This document shows, one piece after another, positions 41,278 through 51,186 of a stretch of DNA of 64,000 bases; positions within the stretch are counted from its first letter, which is position 1, and each line of letters begins with the position of its first letter. The translations under genes and the position numbers were made by a program. The notes below the pieces were generated by a model, which searched no databases, had not been told where the DNA came from, and worked only from the letters and a program-made list of their open reading frames with translations. The stretch is from an uncultured Streptococcus sp. (GTDB lineage Bacteria; Bacillota; Bacilli; Lactobacillales; Streptococcaceae). Where the stretch lies: the NCBI RefSeq assembly GCF_901875575.1, contig NZ_CABFMF010000011.1:401141-465140 (forward strand), given 5' to 3'.

Positions 41278-43145
41278 GTGATTTTATTGTTGAAAAATTA
41301 AGCAAATCTGTTGGAGATAAGACTGTCTTTAAAGATATCTCTTTTATTATCCATGATTTGGATAGGATTGGTCTCATTGGTGTTAATGGTACAGGTAAGA
41401 CAACTCTCTTGGATGTCCTTTCTGGTATTTCTGGCTTTGATGGGGATGTCAGTCCTTTTTCTGCTAAAAATGATTATCAGATTGGCTACTTGACCCAAGA
41501 TCCAGATTTTGACGACAGTAAGACAGTCCTAGATACTGTTTTATCAAGTGACTTAAAAGAAATCCAACTCATTCGTGAGTATGAACTCCTTATGCTCAAC
41601 TATAGTGAAGATAAACAAGCTCGTTTGGAAAGAGTTATGGCAGAGATGGATTCACTTCATGCTTGGGAAATTGAGAGTCAGGTTAAAACAGTTCTCAGTA
41701 AACTAGGAATTCAAGAACTGTCTACACTAGTTGGAGAATTGTCAGGTGGTCTAAGAAGACGGGTTCAGTTGGCACAAGTCTTACTTGGCAACCACGACCT
41801 CTTGCTTCTGGATGAACCGACCAACCATCTGGATATTGCGACTATTGAGTGGCTGACCCTCTTTTTAAAAAATTCCAAGAAGACCGTCCTTTTTATCACT
41901 CATGATCGTTATTTCCTAGACGCTTTGTCAACACGTATTTTCGAGTTGGATCGAGCTGGATTGACCGAGTATCAAGGGAATTATCAGGACTATGTTCGCC
42001 TTAAGGCAGAACAGGACGAGCGCGACGCAGCTCTTCTCCATAAAAAGGAACAACTCTATAAGCAAGAACTGGCCTGGATGCGCAGACAACCACAGGCGCG
42101 TGCGACCAAGCAACAGGCTCGTATCAATCGTTTCCATGACCTGAAAAAGGAAGTTTCAGGCAGTAGTGCTGAGACAGACTTGACCATGAACTTTGAAACC
42201 AGTCGGATCGGGAAGAAAGTCATCGAGTTTAAGGATGTTTCCTTTGCCTATGATGATAAGCCAATTTTACAGAATTTTAATCTCTTGGTGCAGGCCAAAG
42301 ACCGTATCGGAATCGTTGGGGATAACGGTGTTGGGAAATCAACCCTGCTTAATCTGATTGCAGGAAGTCTTGAGTCGACAGCAGGACAAGTTGTGATTGG
42401 GGAAACAGTTCGCATTGCCTATTTCTCTCAGCAAATTGAGGGATTGGATGAGAGCAAGCGAGTGATCAATTACCTGCAGGAAGTGGCAGAAGAGGTCAAG
42501 ACCATTGGTGGTTCTACGACTTCGATTGCAGAGTTGCTGGAGCAGTTCCTTTTCCCACGTTCGACGCATGGAACCTTGATTGAGAAATTGTCTGGGGGAG
42601 AGAAAAAACGTCTTTATCTCCTCAAATTGCTCTTGGAAAAACCAAATGTTCTCCTCTTAGACGAGCCGACCAATGACCTGGATATTGCAACCTTGACAGT
42701 CTTGGAGAATTTCTTGCAAGGTTTTGCGGGACCTGTCTTGACAGTTAGTCACGACCGCTATTTCTTGGATAAGGTAGCGACCAAGATTCTCGCTTTTGAG
42801 GATGGCAAGATTCGTCCTTTCTTTGGTCATTACACCGACTACCTAGATGAAAAAGTCTTTGAAACAGATATGGTCAATCAAGTGCAAAAGGCAGAAAAAG
42901 AAAAAGTGGTCAAGGTCCGTGAAGATAAGAAACGCATGACCTACCAAGAAAAGCAGGAGTGGGCAAGCATTGAAGGCGATATTGAAGCCTTGGAAAACCG
43001 TATCGTTGCTATTGAAGAGGAGATGCAGGCCAATGGTTCTGATTTTGGGAAATTAGCCATTCTTCAGAAAGAGCTAGATGAGAAAAACGAAGCACTCCTT
43101 GAAAAATACGAACGCTATGAGTATCTAAGTGAGTTTGATAGCTAG
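41274..43145 (+). CDS. ABC-F family ATPase (Uup-like)
   Basis: A soluble 623-residue protein with two ABC domains and no membrane part. Walker A motifs are GVNGTGKTT and GDNGVGKST, signature motifs LSGGLRRR and LSGGEKKR, Walker [13 protein letters not shown] and [12 protein letters not shown]. The linker between the domains is charged and helical, and a C-terminal coiled coil spans about residues 545-615, as in Uup-type ABC-F proteins that act on ribosomes or nucleic acid. No evidence for drug resistance specificity. Confidence 0.9.
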   Translation: MSDFIVEKLSKSVGDKTVFKDISFIIHDLDRIGLIGVNGTGKTTLLDVLSGISGFDGDVSPFSAKNDYQIGYLTQDPDFDDSKTVLDTVLSSDLKEIQLIREYELLMLNYSEDKQARLERVMAEMDSLHAWEIESQVKTVLSKLGIQELSTLVGELSGGLRRRVQLAQVLLGNHDLLLLDEPTNHLDIATIEWLTLFLKNSKKTVLFITHDRYFLDALSTRIFELDRAGLTEYQGNYQDYVRLKAEQDERDAALLHKKEQLYKQELAWMRRQPQARATKQQARINRFHDLKKEVSGSSAETDLTMNFETSRIGKKVIEFKDVSFAYDDKPILQNFNLLVQAKDRIGIVGDNGVGKSTLLNLIAGSLESTAGQVVIGETVRIAYFSQQIEGLDESKRVINYLQEVAEEVKTIGGSTTSIAELLEQFLFPRSTHGTLIEKLSGGEKKRLYLLKLLLEKPNVLLLDEPTNDLDIATLTVLENFLQGFAGPVLTVSHDRYFLDKVATKILAFEDGKIRPFFGHYTDYLDEKVFETDMVNQVQKAEKEKVVKVREDKKRMTYQEKQEWASIEGDIEALENRIVAIEEEMQANGSDFGKLAILQKELDEKNEALLEKYERYEYLSEFDS

Positions 43146-43190
43146 AAGAATAGAAAAATCCCGTCTCATGGACAGGATTTTTCTATTCTT
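43146..43190. terminator. Bidirectional terminator between the ABC-F gene and mntE
   Basis: AGAATAGAAAAATCC pairs with GGATTTTTCTATTCT, then TTTTTTT. Both converging genes end at its edges. Confidence 0.85.
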
Positions 43191-44367
43191 TTTTTGTTTC
43201 TTGATGAAAGATATTTTGCCAAGTTTCATGGCGACGCCAGATACTGGTATGAATAATGCCATCTAATTCATAACGCATTAACTTGGTTTTTTGGCTGATG
43301 GAAGTAACTTCAATATCCTTGATAGCAGAAGCTAACTCTTTTTCAGATTTATAAGCAAGCTTGTCCATCTGTTTTCCATCTTGGCGGATATAGACAAAGT
43401 CTTCGGCTAGGAGTTCTTCTAACTGATTTCCTTGGTCAATCAATTGCTCGCGCATGAGGAGTTTTTTATAGACATTGTCCATGATTTCATCTTCAGGAAT
43501 GGGAGCAGGTTCAATGTGGATATCAGTATCAAAAACACCAAATCGTTCTTCTAGCATAGACTCAACTTGATCTGCAATTTCATGACTCTCAAAAACCGAC
43601 AGGTCAGGATTCATTTCAAGAGTGATATCCAGGTAAATATTGCTACCGTAGGTACGACCTCTTTGTGATTTAATCTTGCTAATCTTTGGAATTTCCATAA
43701 TAGCTTTTTGGTAGTCTTCCAGCAGACGGTCGTCAAAACCATCTGAAAGACTAAAGGAAGACTCGATGAAGATATCATAGGCAGTTTTCAAGATAAAGAA
43801 GGTGATGATGATAGCAACCAATTTATCCACAATCGGATAATTAAAACTGCTAGCTAGGATGGCAATACTAGTACCAAGTGAGGTAACGGCATCGGAAAGA
43901 TTGTCCTTAGCTGCGGCCTTTAAGGCCTTGGAGTTGGATTTCTTACTGAGGCGAGTATTATAGAGATAAACTGCAAACATAACCGCTGCAGAAATGACTC
44001 CTAGACTCGCACCCAGAGGATCAATAACCGTTTCTTCTCGACTAAGAATCTTTTGAATGGTATCTCGAAGAACATCAAATCCCACATAGAACATGATGAT
44101 GGAAGTAACTAAGCTAGCTAAATCCTCAATCTTCCAGTGGCCAAAACGATGATCACGGTCTGCAGGCTGGCGAGCCATACGAATTCCAATCAAGAGAGCC
44201 ACATTTCCAATGATGTCCGATACGTTGTTAAAACCATCGGCCACCAAACTGGATGAATGAAGGAGATGACCAGTTGCTAACTTGGCTGCAGACAAGAGTA
44301 GGTAGGTCGAAATACTAATAATGGCCCCACGTTCAGCCAATTTCAGATTTGAGATAGATTGCTTCAT
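43183..44367 (-). CDS. mntE: Manganese efflux protein MntE (cation diffusion facilitator)
   Basis: A 394-residue CDF transporter with six helices and a C-terminal cytosolic domain, exporting Mn(II). The helix-2 site reads NNVSD and the helix-5 site DNLSD, giving the N-D-D-D pattern linked to manganese, unlike the His-containing zinc site of CzcD. Length and position match pneumococcal MntE. There the P-type ATPase caxP/mgtA follows directly, whereas here three glycosylation genes lie between. Confidence 0.92.
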   Translation of the reverse strand: MKQSISNLKLAERGAIISISTYLLLSAAKLATGHLLHSSSLVADGFNNVSDIIGNVALLIGIRMARQPADRDHRFGHWKIEDLASLVTSIIMFYVGFDVLRDTIQKILSREETVIDPLGASLGVISAAVMFAVYLYNTRLSKKSNSKALKAAAKDNLSDAVTSLGTSIAILASSFNYPIVDKLVAIIITFFILKTAYDIFIESSFSLSDGFDDRLLEDYQKAIMEIPKISKIKSQRGRTYGSNIYLDITLEMNPDLSVFESHEIADQVESMLEERFGVFDTDIHIEPAPIPEDEIMDNVYKKLLMREQLIDQGNQLEELLAEDFVYIRQDGKQMDKLAYKSEKELASAIKDIEVTSISQKTKLMRYELDGIIHTSIWRRHETWQNIFHQETKKE

Positions 44368-44480
44368 TCAACTTCCTTTCTAGTCATATAGCATTCTACC
44401 ATTATACTGGTTTTCAAGGGAAAATTCAAACGATATAGGGTTACAAGGTTGGAGGTGAGCTAGTTTTTTATAAGGAAATG

Positions 44481-44489
44481 TGCTAGAAT
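44481..44489 (+). promoter_or_regulatory. Extended -10 promoter of the glycosylation cassette
   Basis: TGC-TAGAAT (44481-44489), 35 bases before the first gene's ATG. No clear -35. Confidence 0.45.
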
Positions 44490-44523
44490 TAAAGGGTAAT
44501 ATTTATTCGAAAGCGAGTCTGTA

Positions 44524-46134
44524 ATGATAAATAAAAATATGCTCAGTAGGCTAATTAGCTTAAGTGTTTTATTCTTTCCATTTTTATTTTTTTATCTCTA
44601 TATATTATTTAGAGGTTTTGAATATCCTGTTGTAGATGATATCATGGTAAATCAAACCATATTATCTGGGGAAAATATGTTATTACCTTATATGGGAATT
44701 CTGTTATCTTCCGGTTTAGTTTTATTGCAACAAATTTTTACAAATTGGAATATTTATTTTTGTTTTTTAGTTAGTATTTACTGTATTAGTTTTGGCGTCT
44801 ATGCAATCTTTTTTTATAAGAAAAAATTGTATCTTTTGCTTCCAATAGTGTTTTTAGTTCAATTGATACTTATTAAATATTTTTCTTTTTCCGTTATTGC
44901 ATATTTGTCAGCTACAGCGGCTACTTTTTTACTATTTGATAAAAAGTACATTTCAGGACTATCATTATTGTTCATTGGTTTATCAATTAGACCACAAATA
45001 ATATCTAGTTTTATCTTACTTTTATTACCGTTTCTGCTCTTCGAGTGGATATCTTCTAAAAAAAGAAAAGAAATTGTTTTATTATTTAGCGTCATTTTGC
45101 TGATTTTTGCTTCCAATAAACTATATACACTAGGGAAAGCTGATGTACAGGAGTATTTGACATGGAATTCCCTAAGTACGAATTTGAGAGATTATCCTGC
45201 TATTGATTATCAAAGACATGCGAATGAATTTAAAACTTTGGGGGTAAGTGAGAATGATTTGAATGTCTCCACCTATTGGTTATTTGCTGAAAAAAAAGCT
45301 TTAAGCAATACTCTTTTAACAAACATTCAATCTGTTCGTTCTCTTCCAGAGAAATACTCATTTAATCTGCATCAAATGATATCAGATTTTTTTAAGAATA
45401 GTATTCTGACAACCTTCTCTTTAATGCTGATTGGTTGGTTCTTGATTTTTAAGCCTAAGAAGCTATACGGATGGTTTGTACCGATTTTCCCTTTACTTTT
45501 AATTGGAGCTCTTTTTGTTAGACAGAGGGTAGTAGAGCGCGTATATATCCCTCTAATAGTATGTTTCTTATTAGTATTTATTTTTTATGCTCGGTCATTT
45601 TATGAAAAAAGAAGTTTATTTGATAAGAGGAAGGTGTTCCTTAGCATACAAATAATGGGAATATTAGGAGGAGCAGTATGGATAAATAAGCTTGGACAAG
45701 AACTGTATTGGTTTCCCTATATTCAATCGTCAGTAGTATCAGAGTACCAGTCTCTTATACAAAGGAATTCGAATAAGCTTATTGTTATCGGTGGATATAA
45801 CACTTTGGTATCTTCACAGCCTACATTGGCAACATTTAAATTAAGATCCAATCAGTTAGTGACAAATACGACAACATTAGGAAATTGGCAAACTTTTTCT
45901 CCTCATTATTATCAACAAATGAAGAGATATGGAGTTGAAGAACCTGAAAATCTGTTATCTTCTGCAATCAACAATCAGAATATTCTCTTCTTTTGGTCCA
46001 CTTCCTCAGGGAATATAGATAGTGTTAAAAAAATTATGAAAGAACATTATCAGAAGGATGTTTACTTTGAGGAGGTTGAATCTGTCACTTCAGATATGAG
46101 CGTTTATCGATTAAAATTAGAAAAAGGAGAATAA
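44524..46134 (+). CDS. Polytopic membrane protein, probable GT-C-type glycosyltransferase
   Basis: A 536-residue protein with about ten helices and a C-terminal extracellular domain of about 150 residues. An acidic pair (VVDDIM, residues about 36-41) lies in the first external loop, as in GT-C enzymes that use lipid-phosphate sugars. No exact family recognised. The GtrB-like gene two places downstream would make the lipid-linked sugar donor, which supports this reading. Composition is AT-richer than the flanking genes. One base separates its stop from the acyltransferase start. Confidence 0.6.
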   Translation: MINKNMLSRLISLSVLFFPFLFFYLYILFRGFEYPVVDDIMVNQTILSGENMLLPYMGILLSSGLVLLQQIFTNWNIYFCFLVSIYCISFGVYAIFFYKKKLYLLLPIVFLVQLILIKYFSFSVIAYLSATAATFLLFDKKYISGLSLLFIGLSIRPQIISSFILLLLPFLLFEWISSKKRKEIVLLFSVILLIFASNKLYTLGKADVQEYLTWNSLSTNLRDYPAIDYQRHANEFKTLGVSENDLNVSTYWLFAEKKALSNTLLTNIQSVRSLPEKYSFNLHQMISDFFKNSILTTFSLMLIGWFLIFKPKKLYGWFVPIFPLLLIGALFVRQRVVERVYIPLIVCFLLVFIFYARSFYEKRSLFDKRKVFLSIQIMGILGGAVWINKLGQELYWFPYIQSSVVSEYQSLIQRNSNKLIVIGGYNTLVSSQPTLATFKLRSNQLVTNTTTLGNWQTFSPHYYQQMKRYGVEEPENLLSSAINNQNILFFWSTSSGNIDSVKKIMKEHYQKDVYFEEVESVTSDMSVYRLKLEKGE

Positions 46135-46135
46135 G

Positions 46136-47167
46136 ATGAAAAAACGAATTGGATATGTTGACATGGCTAAAGGTTTAGCTATTATACTAGTTATTGTTGG
46201 ACATAGTAACTTTGTTCCTCCTCTTGCTAGAATGATTCTATATATATTTCATATACCATTATTTTTTTTCTTATCTGGATTTACTTTAAATGTAAGAAAA
46301 TTTAAGACCTTTTCAGACTATTGTTTAAATAAGTTGAAAAGTTTAGTAGTTCCTTTTTTCATATTGAACAGTTTTGTATTTTTGTTTCAACTTTTTGTCA
46401 TGTATCCTGATCAAGTTCTTGCTTTTAATATTCTTCATTTTATAAAACAGTTACTGATTTCAGATCGTTTACATATTTATTATCAATTATGGTTTTTGAA
46501 TGTTTTATTTTTGGCACATATTTTCAGCTATTTTATTTTAAAGAGAAGATGGAATGCAGGTCAGTGGTTGATGATAATTGTTTCTCTCTTATTTTTAGTT
46601 TACTTAGGGCAGAAGGTATATGAGAAAGATTATTATTTAATTTGGAATATTGATTTAGTTCCTGTAGCTATGATTTTTATCTTGTTGGGAGTATGGACTA
46701 AGAATAATTTACATCAATTAGAAAAGTACTTCTCAGTTTATTTTTTACCAGTAGGGGGATTATTAACCCTTCTTATAGGAGGGATAAACTATAGGTTAAG
46801 TGGTAAACAGACTGTGGATTTATATTATCAACAAATAGGAAATCATCTATTATTTTACATAGCAGCTATTTCAGGAATTTGGAGTGTTCTGATATTTTTT
46901 AAAGCACTGCCTGAAAGTTCGATTTTAAAATCAATCGGACAAAAAACATTGATTTACTATGGGGTACATTCACCGATAGTCTTAGTATTAGTAGAGAAAT
47001 TGATTAAAGAATTATCTAATAAATACACTGGAATTTTTATAAATCAATATATAACGACAAGTATTGTGGTCATACTGACAATTTTAGGCTGTGAATCAAT
47101 AGTTTGGATGTTTAGAGGAACTAACTTTCCTTTTGGGATAAAAAGAGTAGGAGAAAAAGATGAGTAG
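46136..47167 (+). CDS. Acyltransferase 3 family membrane protein (O-acetyltransferase type)
   Basis: A 343-residue, ten-helix acyltransferase of the OafA/WecH type. The N-terminus (RIGYVDMAKGLAIILVIVGH) carries the conserved catalytic-type His, and FHIPLFFFLSGF and IGQKTLIYYGVHSP are further hallmarks. It likely adds acetyl or a similar group to a cell-surface sugar. Coupled to both neighbours: one base after the GT-C-like gene and overlapping the GT2 gene by eight bases. Confidence 0.85.
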   Translation: MKKRIGYVDMAKGLAIILVIVGHSNFVPPLARMILYIFHIPLFFFLSGFTLNVRKFKTFSDYCLNKLKSLVVPFFILNSFVFLFQLFVMYPDQVLAFNILHFIKQLLISDRLHIYYQLWFLNVLFLAHIFSYFILKRRWNAGQWLMIIVSLLFLVYLGQKVYEKDYYLIWNIDLVPVAMIFILLGVWTKNNLHQLEKYFSVYFLPVGGLLTLLIGGINYRLSGKQTVDLYYQQIGNHLLFYIAAISGIWSVLIFFKALPESSILKSIGQKTLIYYGVHSPIVLVLVEKLIKELSNKYTGIFINQYITTSIVVILTILGCESIVWMFRGTNFPFGIKRVGEKDE

Positions 47168-48146
47168 ACAGAAGCCAATTTTATATATAGTTATTCCGTG
47201 TTACAACGAAGAGCAAGTCCTACCACATACTAATCCAATGTTTGTTGAAAAAATTGAACAATTAGTAAATAAAGAAGAAATCCATCATCTTAGTAAAATT
47301 ATGTATGTAAATGATGGTAGTAAGGATCGGACTTGGGAACTGATAGAAAGTTATGCTCAATCTATTCCTTCTGTGGTTGGTGTGTCACAAAGTCGTAACA
47401 GGGGGCATCAGAGTAGTGTTCTTGCAGGTATGTATGAGGCTATTCAGTTTGCTGATATTGTTATTACTATCGATGCTGATGGGCAAGATGATATTAATTG
47501 TATGGATAAAATGATTGAAGAATATAAAAGTGGTTCTGAAATTGTATACGGTGTACGTGATAACCGTGATACAGACTCTGCTTTTAAACGAATTACAGCT
47601 GAAGGTTTCTATAAGGTGCTACGCCTATTTGGAGCAGAAGTTGTTTTCAATCATGCCGACTATAGATTGGTATCAAAAAGATTTTTGCAGGAGTTAGAGA
47701 AGTTCCAAGAAGTTAATCTTTTTCTTCGTGGTTTAATGCCCTTAGTTGGCTTTAAATACTCTTACGTTTCATATAAACGTCATGAACGAATTGCTGGTGA
47801 GAGCCATTATCCACTATCTAAAATGCTTGGTTTGGCTATGGATGGTATCACCAGTTTATCAATCAAACCCATTCGGTTGATTACAAGTCTTGGTGTCTTG
47901 ACATCACTATTTAGTTTTTTATTGATTATTTGGGTTGTATGGAGTAAGTTTGCGGGTACAGTCGTGGCTGGATGGGCAAGTACCTATGCAATAGTTAACC
48001 TACTTGGTGGAGTTCAATTGATTAGTTTGGGGGTAATTGGTGAGTATGTTGGAAAGATTTATTTAGAAACGAAACGTCGTCCTAGATATATTATCAGCGA
48101 TCGTACTTTTGATACAGATAGTGTTTCATCGGATATTAATTCTTGA
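47160..48146 (+). CDS. GtrB-like polyprenyl-phosphate glycosyltransferase (GT2)
   Basis: A 328-residue enzyme that transfers a hexose from a nucleotide sugar to undecaprenyl phosphate. GT-A domain: IVIPCYNEE, NDGSKDRT and the metal-binding DADGQDD. Two C-terminal helices (about residues 235-260 and 270-295) are followed by the basic GKIYLETKRRPRYI. It is typical of three-component Gtr systems that decorate wall polysaccharide or teichoic acid; a GtrA-type flippase gene is not present in the cassette. Its stop codon lies inside the promoter of the next transcription unit. Confidence 0.88.
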   Translation: MSRQKPILYIVIPCYNEEQVLPHTNPMFVEKIEQLVNKEEIHHLSKIMYVNDGSKDRTWELIESYAQSIPSVVGVSQSRNRGHQSSVLAGMYEAIQFADIVITIDADGQDDINCMDKMIEEYKSGSEIVYGVRDNRDTDSAFKRITAEGFYKVLRLFGAEVVFNHADYRLVSKRFLQELEKFQEVNLFLRGLMPLVGFKYSYVSYKRHERIAGESHYPLSKMLGLAMDGITSLSIKPIRLITSLGVLTSLFSFLLIIWVVWSKFAGTVVAGWASTYAIVNLLGGVQLISLGVIGEYVGKIYLETKRRPRYIISDRTFDTDSVSSDINS

Positions 48147-48170
48147 AAATTGTTCAAAATTTGGTATAAT
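48143..48170 (+). promoter_or_regulatory. caxP/mgtA promoter overlapping the GtrB stop
   Basis: TTGAAA (48143-48148), 16-base spacer, TGG plus TATAAT (48165-48170), extended -10. The -35 overlaps the gtrB-like stop codon at 48144-48146. Confidence 0.75.
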
Positions 48171-48175
48171 AGTAC

Positions 48176-48301
48176 TACTCAAGGGAGTAGCTGGCAGAAA
48201 CCTGTGATAGTGTCGTCATTCCGAATTTTATACTGAAAAGTATGCTTTCCGGCACTATCTTAAACAGCGAGACTTGTTATGATTAACAGGTCTCTTTTTT
48301 G
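48176..48301 (+). promoter_or_regulatory. yybP-ykoY manganese riboswitch with terminator
   Basis: The leader has the two conserved anchors of the yybP-ykoY class: AAGGGAGTAGCT near the 5' side and AACAGCGAGACT near the 3' side, with pairing arms between them. The expression platform is a terminator, GAGACTTGTT/AACAGGTCTC (48269-48294), followed by six Ts. The class senses Mn(II); binding should prevent termination and switch on the downstream efflux ATPase. In pneumococcus the homologous ATPase has such a riboswitch. Confidence 0.88.
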
Positions 48302-48367
48302 TTTGTCGTAAAAAGATACGATGAAAAAGGAGAGTCTGTTTTGCACACAATGTCAAGGAGGAGACAC

Positions 48368-51064
48368 ATGTCAAAAGAACAAAAACGCCAAGCGTTTTAC
48401 ACTCAGAGTCCTGAAGAGGTCTTGCAGGCTGTGGATGCGACCGAGCAAGGTCTGTCATCAAGCGAGGCGGAAAAACGTCTTGCCGAATTTGGTCACAATG
48501 AACTCGAAGAAGGTGAAAAGCGTTCTATCTTAGTTAAATTTATCGAGCAATTTAAGGATTTGATGATTATCATCCTAGTTGCGGCAGCTATCTTATCAGT
48601 CGTGACTTCTGGTGGGGAAGATATCGCAGATGCCATTATCATCCTAGCCGTGGTTATCATCAACGCTGCCTTTGGTGTTTACCAAGAAGGGAAAGCAGAA
48701 GAAGCTATAGAAGCCCTTAAATCCATGTCTAGTCCAGCTGCTCGCGTTCTTCGTGATGGACACATGGCAGAGATTGACTCTAAAGAATTGGTACCAGGTG
48801 ATATCGTTGCCCTTGAAGCAGGTGACGTAGTACCTGCAGATCTACGTTTGCTAGAAGCCAACTCTCTTAAGATCGAAGAAGCAGCTCTTACAGGTGAGTC
48901 TGTTCCAGTTGAAAAAGATTTGACAGTCGATCTTGCTGCAGATGCAGGTATTGGTGACCGTGTCAACATGGCCTTCCAAAACTCTAACGTGACCTATGGT
49001 CGTGGGATAGGTGTTGTTGTCAATACAGGTATGTACACTGAAGTTGGTCACATCGCGGGCATGCTTCAAGATGCGGATGAGACAGACACGCCACTCAAAC
49101 AAAACTTGAACAACCTTTCTAAGGTCTTGACCTATGCAATTTTGGTCATTGCCCTTGTTACTTTTGTAGTGGGTGTCTTCATTCAAGGAAAAAATCCACT
49201 TGGTGAGTTGATGACCTCTGTTGCCCTTGCTGTTGCAGCTATTCCAGAAGGGCTCCCAGCTATCGTAACCATCGTTCTTGCCCTTGGTACTCAAGTTTTG
49301 GCCAAACGAAACTCAATCGTTCGTAAGTTGCCAGCAGTAGAAACACTTGGTTCAACAGAAATCATCGCTTCTGATAAGACTGGTACGCTGACTATGAACA
49401 AGATGACAGTTGAAAAAGTCTTCTACGATGCAGTCCTACATGACTCAGCTGATGATATTGAACTAGGTCTTGAAATGCCCCTTCTTCGTTCAGTTGTCTT
49501 GGCAAATGATACGAAAATCGATGTGGAAGGCAACCTGATTGGTGACCCAACCGAAACAGCCTTCATCCAGTATGCCTTGGATAAGGGCTATGATGTTAAA
49601 GGATTTTTAGAGAAATATCCTCGTGTGGCTGAGTTGCCATTTGATTCTGAACGTAAGCTCATGTCAACGGTTCACCCGTTGCCAGATGGTCGTTTCCTTG
49701 TAGCAGTCAAAGGTGCGCCAGACCAACTTTTGAAACGTTGTGTTCTTCGTGATAAAGCTGGGGATATTGCTCCCATTGATGAGAAGGTTACAAACCTCAT
49801 CCATACAAACAACTTTGAAATGGCTCACCAAGCCTTGCGTGTCCTTGCGGGTGCTTATAAGATTATTGATAGTATTCCAGAAAACTTGATTTCTGAAGAA
49901 TTAGAAAATGATCTTATCTTCACTGGTTTGATTGGAATGATTGACCCTGAACGTCCGGAAGCTGCTGAGGCTGTTCGTGTAGCTAAGGAAGCGGGAATCC
50001 GTCCAATCATGATTACGGGTGACCACCAAGACACCGCAGAAGCTATTGCCAAACGTTTGGGAATCATTGATGCAAATGATACAGAAGGACACGTTTTAAC
50101 TGGTGCTGAACTCAACGAATTATCTGATGAAGACTTTGAAAAAGTAGTGGGTCAATACTCTGTTTATGCGCGTGTGTCTCCAGAACATAAGGTTCGTATC
50201 GTGAAAGCATGGCAAAAACAAGGTAAGGTCGTTGCCATGACAGGTGACGGTGTCAATGATGCGCCAGCTCTGAAAACAGCCGATATCGGTATCGGTATGG
50301 GAATCACTGGTACAGAGGTTTCTAAGGGAGCTTCTGACATGATTCTTGCTGATGACAACTTTGCGACTATTATCGTTGCAGTTGAAGAAGGGCGTAAGGT
50401 ATTCTCAAACATTCAAAAGACTATTCAATATCTTCTTTCTGCCAATACTGCTGAAGTATTAACTATCTTCCTATCAACCTTGTTTGGTTGGGATGTCTTG
50501 CAGCCAGTTCATCTCTTGTGGATCAACTTGGTAACCGATACCTTCCCAGCTATCGCTCTTGGTGTTGAACCTGCTGAGCCTGGTGTCATGAATCATAAAC
50601 CGCGTGGACGCAAGGCAAGCTTCTTCTCAGGTGGTGTTTTGACTTCTATCATCTATCAAGGTGTACTCCAAGCAGCTATTGTTATGAGTGTTTATGGTCT
50701 TGCGATTGCTTACCCAGTACATGTGGGTGACAATCATGCCATTCACGCAGATGCCCTTACTATGGCCTTTGCAACCCTTGGTTTGATTCAGCTCTTCCAT
50801 GCCTACAATGTCAAATCTGTCTACCAATCCATCTTGACAGTTGGCCCGTTCAAGTCTAAGACCTTTAACTGGTCTATCCTAGTATCCTTCATTCTTCTTA
50901 TGGCAACAATCGTGGTAGAACCTCTTGAAGGTATCTTCCACGTAACCAAACTAGACTTGTCTCAATGGGCAATTGTTATGGCAGGAAGTTTCTCAATGAT
51001 TCTTATTGTAGAAATTGTCAAGTTTATGCAACGAAAACTCGGCTTTGATAAGAATGCGATTTAA
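48368..51064 (+). CDS. caxP: P2-type cation ATPase CaxP/MgtA (Ca/Mn efflux)
   Basis: An 898-residue P-type ATPase with the SERCA-like layout: actuator motif ALTGESVPVEK, PEGLPA in helix 4, phosphorylated Asp336 in SDKTGTLT, nucleotide domain with KGAP, hinge TGDGVNDAPAL, and C-terminal helices. It is described in pneumococcus both as a calcium exporter (CaxP) and as a manganese exporter (MgtA). The ATG at 48368 behind AAGGAGG is preferred over upstream in-frame ATGs that lie in the riboswitch region. Controlled by the Mn riboswitch just upstream. Confidence 0.93.
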   Translation: MSKEQKRQAFYTQSPEEVLQAVDATEQGLSSSEAEKRLAEFGHNELEEGEKRSILVKFIEQFKDLMIIILVAAAILSVVTSGGEDIADAIIILAVVIINAAFGVYQEGKAEEAIEALKSMSSPAARVLRDGHMAEIDSKELVPGDIVALEAGDVVPADLRLLEANSLKIEEAALTGESVPVEKDLTVDLAADAGIGDRVNMAFQNSNVTYGRGIGVVVNTGMYTEVGHIAGMLQDADETDTPLKQNLNNLSKVLTYAILVIALVTFVVGVFIQGKNPLGELMTSVALAVAAIPEGLPAIVTIVLALGTQVLAKRNSIVRKLPAVETLGSTEIIASDKTGTLTMNKMTVEKVFYDAVLHDSADDIELGLEMPLLRSVVLANDTKIDVEGNLIGDPTETAFIQYALDKGYDVKGFLEKYPRVAELPFDSERKLMSTVHPLPDGRFLVAVKGAPDQLLKRCVLRDKAGDIAPIDEKVTNLIHTNNFEMAHQALRVLAGAYKIIDSIPENLISEELENDLIFTGLIGMIDPERPEAAEAVRVAKEAGIRPIMITGDHQDTAEAIAKRLGIIDANDTEGHVLTGAELNELSDEDFEKVVGQYSVYARVSPEHKVRIVKAWQKQGKVVAMTGDGVNDAPALKTADIGIGMGITGTEVSKGASDMILADDNFATIIVAVEEGRKVFSNIQKTIQYLLSANTAEVLTIFLSTLFGWDVLQPVHLLWINLVTDTFPAIALGVEPAEPGVMNHKPRGRKASFFSGGVLTSIIYQGVLQAAIVMSVYGLAIAYPVHVGDNHAIHADALTMAFATLGLIQLFHAYNVKSVYQSILTVGPFKSKTFNWSILVSFILLMATIVVEPLEGIFHVTKLDLSQWAIVMAGSFSMILIVEIVKFMQRKLGFDKNAI

Positions 51065-51075
51065 AGAAATGTATG

Positions 51076-51101
51076 AAAGTCATCTTCGGATGGCTTTTTG
51101 C
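51076..51101 (+). terminator. Terminator of caxP
   Basis: AAAGTCATC and GATGGCTTT around a TTCG tetraloop, then Ts. Confidence 0.85.
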
Positions 51102-51120
51102 TACAGTTGAGGGAAAGGGC

Positions 51121-51148
51121 TTGCAGTTATCGGCTTTTGTGCTATAAT
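51121..51148 (+). promoter_or_regulatory. Promoter of the deformylase-like gene
   Basis: TTGCAG (51121-51126), 16-base spacer, TGC plus TATAAT (51143-51148). Confidence 0.6.
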
Positions 51149-51186
51149 TGCTATAATATAGTAAAGATCAAGAGGAGGGTGAGGAA

